This document shows positions 63,884-64,000 of a DNA stretch of 64,000 bases, piece by piece. This DNA comes from Gautieria morchelliformis. Lineage: Eukaryota > Basidiomycota > Agaricomycetes > Gomphales > Gomphaceae. A program made the position numbers and the translations under genes. Under the pieces are notes generated by a model. The model saw only the letters and a list, made by a program, of their open reading frames with translations. It did no database searches and was not told where the DNA came from. Every line of letters starts with the position of its first letter. Position 1 is the first letter of the stretch. The stretch spans positions 1-64,000 of the forward strand of contig WHVA01000286.1 in assembly GCA_015179125.1 (NCBI GenBank). The letters run 5' to 3'.

Positions 63884-64000
63884 ATTCGACCAAGAATTAT
63901 CCTCCGAGATTGATGGCATCAGTAGCTATGAGTGTGCCATCAGTGCGTTTCTAACCGACGGTCAAAACAATAACAAGGCGCCGGATTTGAGTCAAATTGA
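63884..64000 (+). mobile_element. Internal fragment of a second copia element (runs off the window)
   Basis: The plus strand translates openly as FDQELSSEIDGISSYECAIS and on to NNNKAPDLSQI, a diverged match to the stretch before the RT in copia C (FEQDLSSVTDGISDYNLAIS, 56602-56720). It begins in the middle of pol, directly at the broken LTR of gypsy A, without an LTR of its own. It is therefore a rearranged piece, or the inner part of an element whose start was lost. Confidence 0.8.

Noticed and set aside
1..64000. tRNA, rRNA or CRISPR features
   Set aside because: No cloverleaf-like A/B box combination, rRNA core sequence or repeat-spacer array was recognised by reading. A tRNA scan would be needed to exclude tRNAs firmly.

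Overview
The window looks like a transposon-dense, non-syntenic stretch of a filamentous basidiomycete genome, probably an agaricomycete. The evidence is a multi-exon NACHT-WD40 gene with GT-AG introns of 50-106 nt, a second NACHT gene with ankyrin repeats, a Tad/I-like LINE, chromodomain Ty3/gypsy elements, a Ty1/copia element and hAT relics. No bacterial-type operon and no tRNA or rRNA gene was recognised. Only one host gene appears intact: a C2-NACHT-WD40 (NLR-like STAND) gene on the minus strand at 26894-32007. I modelled it with eight exons, and the joined coding length is an exact multiple of three.

Left part (1-9205): the 3' end of a hAT element, a 1.8-kb segmental repeat, then several minus-strand LINE fragments. 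The LINE fragments are pierced by two solo LTRs (6115-6767 and 8404-9082), each with a perfect 5-bp target duplication. Next (9206-22861) comes a NACHT-ankyrin gene broken into five pieces by four elements: a TA-flanked inverted-repeat element, a full-length 6.06-kb LINE, and two solo LTRs. Each insertion has a recognisable target duplication. Removing the element and one duplication copy restores the reading frame at three of the four sites; the fourth lies in a more diverged stretch.

Middle (22862-44034): further LTR debris, a solo LTR with target duplication AAAGG, the intact NACHT-WD40 gene, and 3.9 kb with no recognised gene. An inverted, gene-fragment copy of the WD40 repeats and its downstream flank follows. 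That flank exists three times: twice carrying the same hAT insertion and once with the empty site, so the order of events can be read. Beyond it lie an LTR copy, tandem repeats, a 379-bp hairpin and a 60-bp minisatellite.

Right part (44035-64000) is a nest four deep. An LTR fragment is interrupted by gypsy A. Gypsy A is interrupted within RNase H by gypsy B in opposite orientation, with TSD CTGGT and 694-bp LTRs that look identical. Gypsy B is interrupted in pol by copia C, with TSD TATTT and 488-bp LTRs that look identical. A fragment of a second copia element abuts the truncated 3' LTR of gypsy A at the right edge.

The most unusual content is gypsy B. It carries, opposite to gag-pol, an ORF for a coiled-coil protein with a textbook Zn2Cys6 cluster, and its DNA is saturated with the word CGGAA, which contains the CGG triplet such proteins usually bind. 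Older relatives of its LTR show that word decayed to CAGAA or TGGAA. Seven in-frame TGA stops across unrelated elements and the dead host gene sit where CGA would fit. Both point to strong CpG C-to-T decay. A second LTR family is comparably rich in GCGAA and occurs in three lengths that share a 3' end but begin at different TGTCATGA starts.
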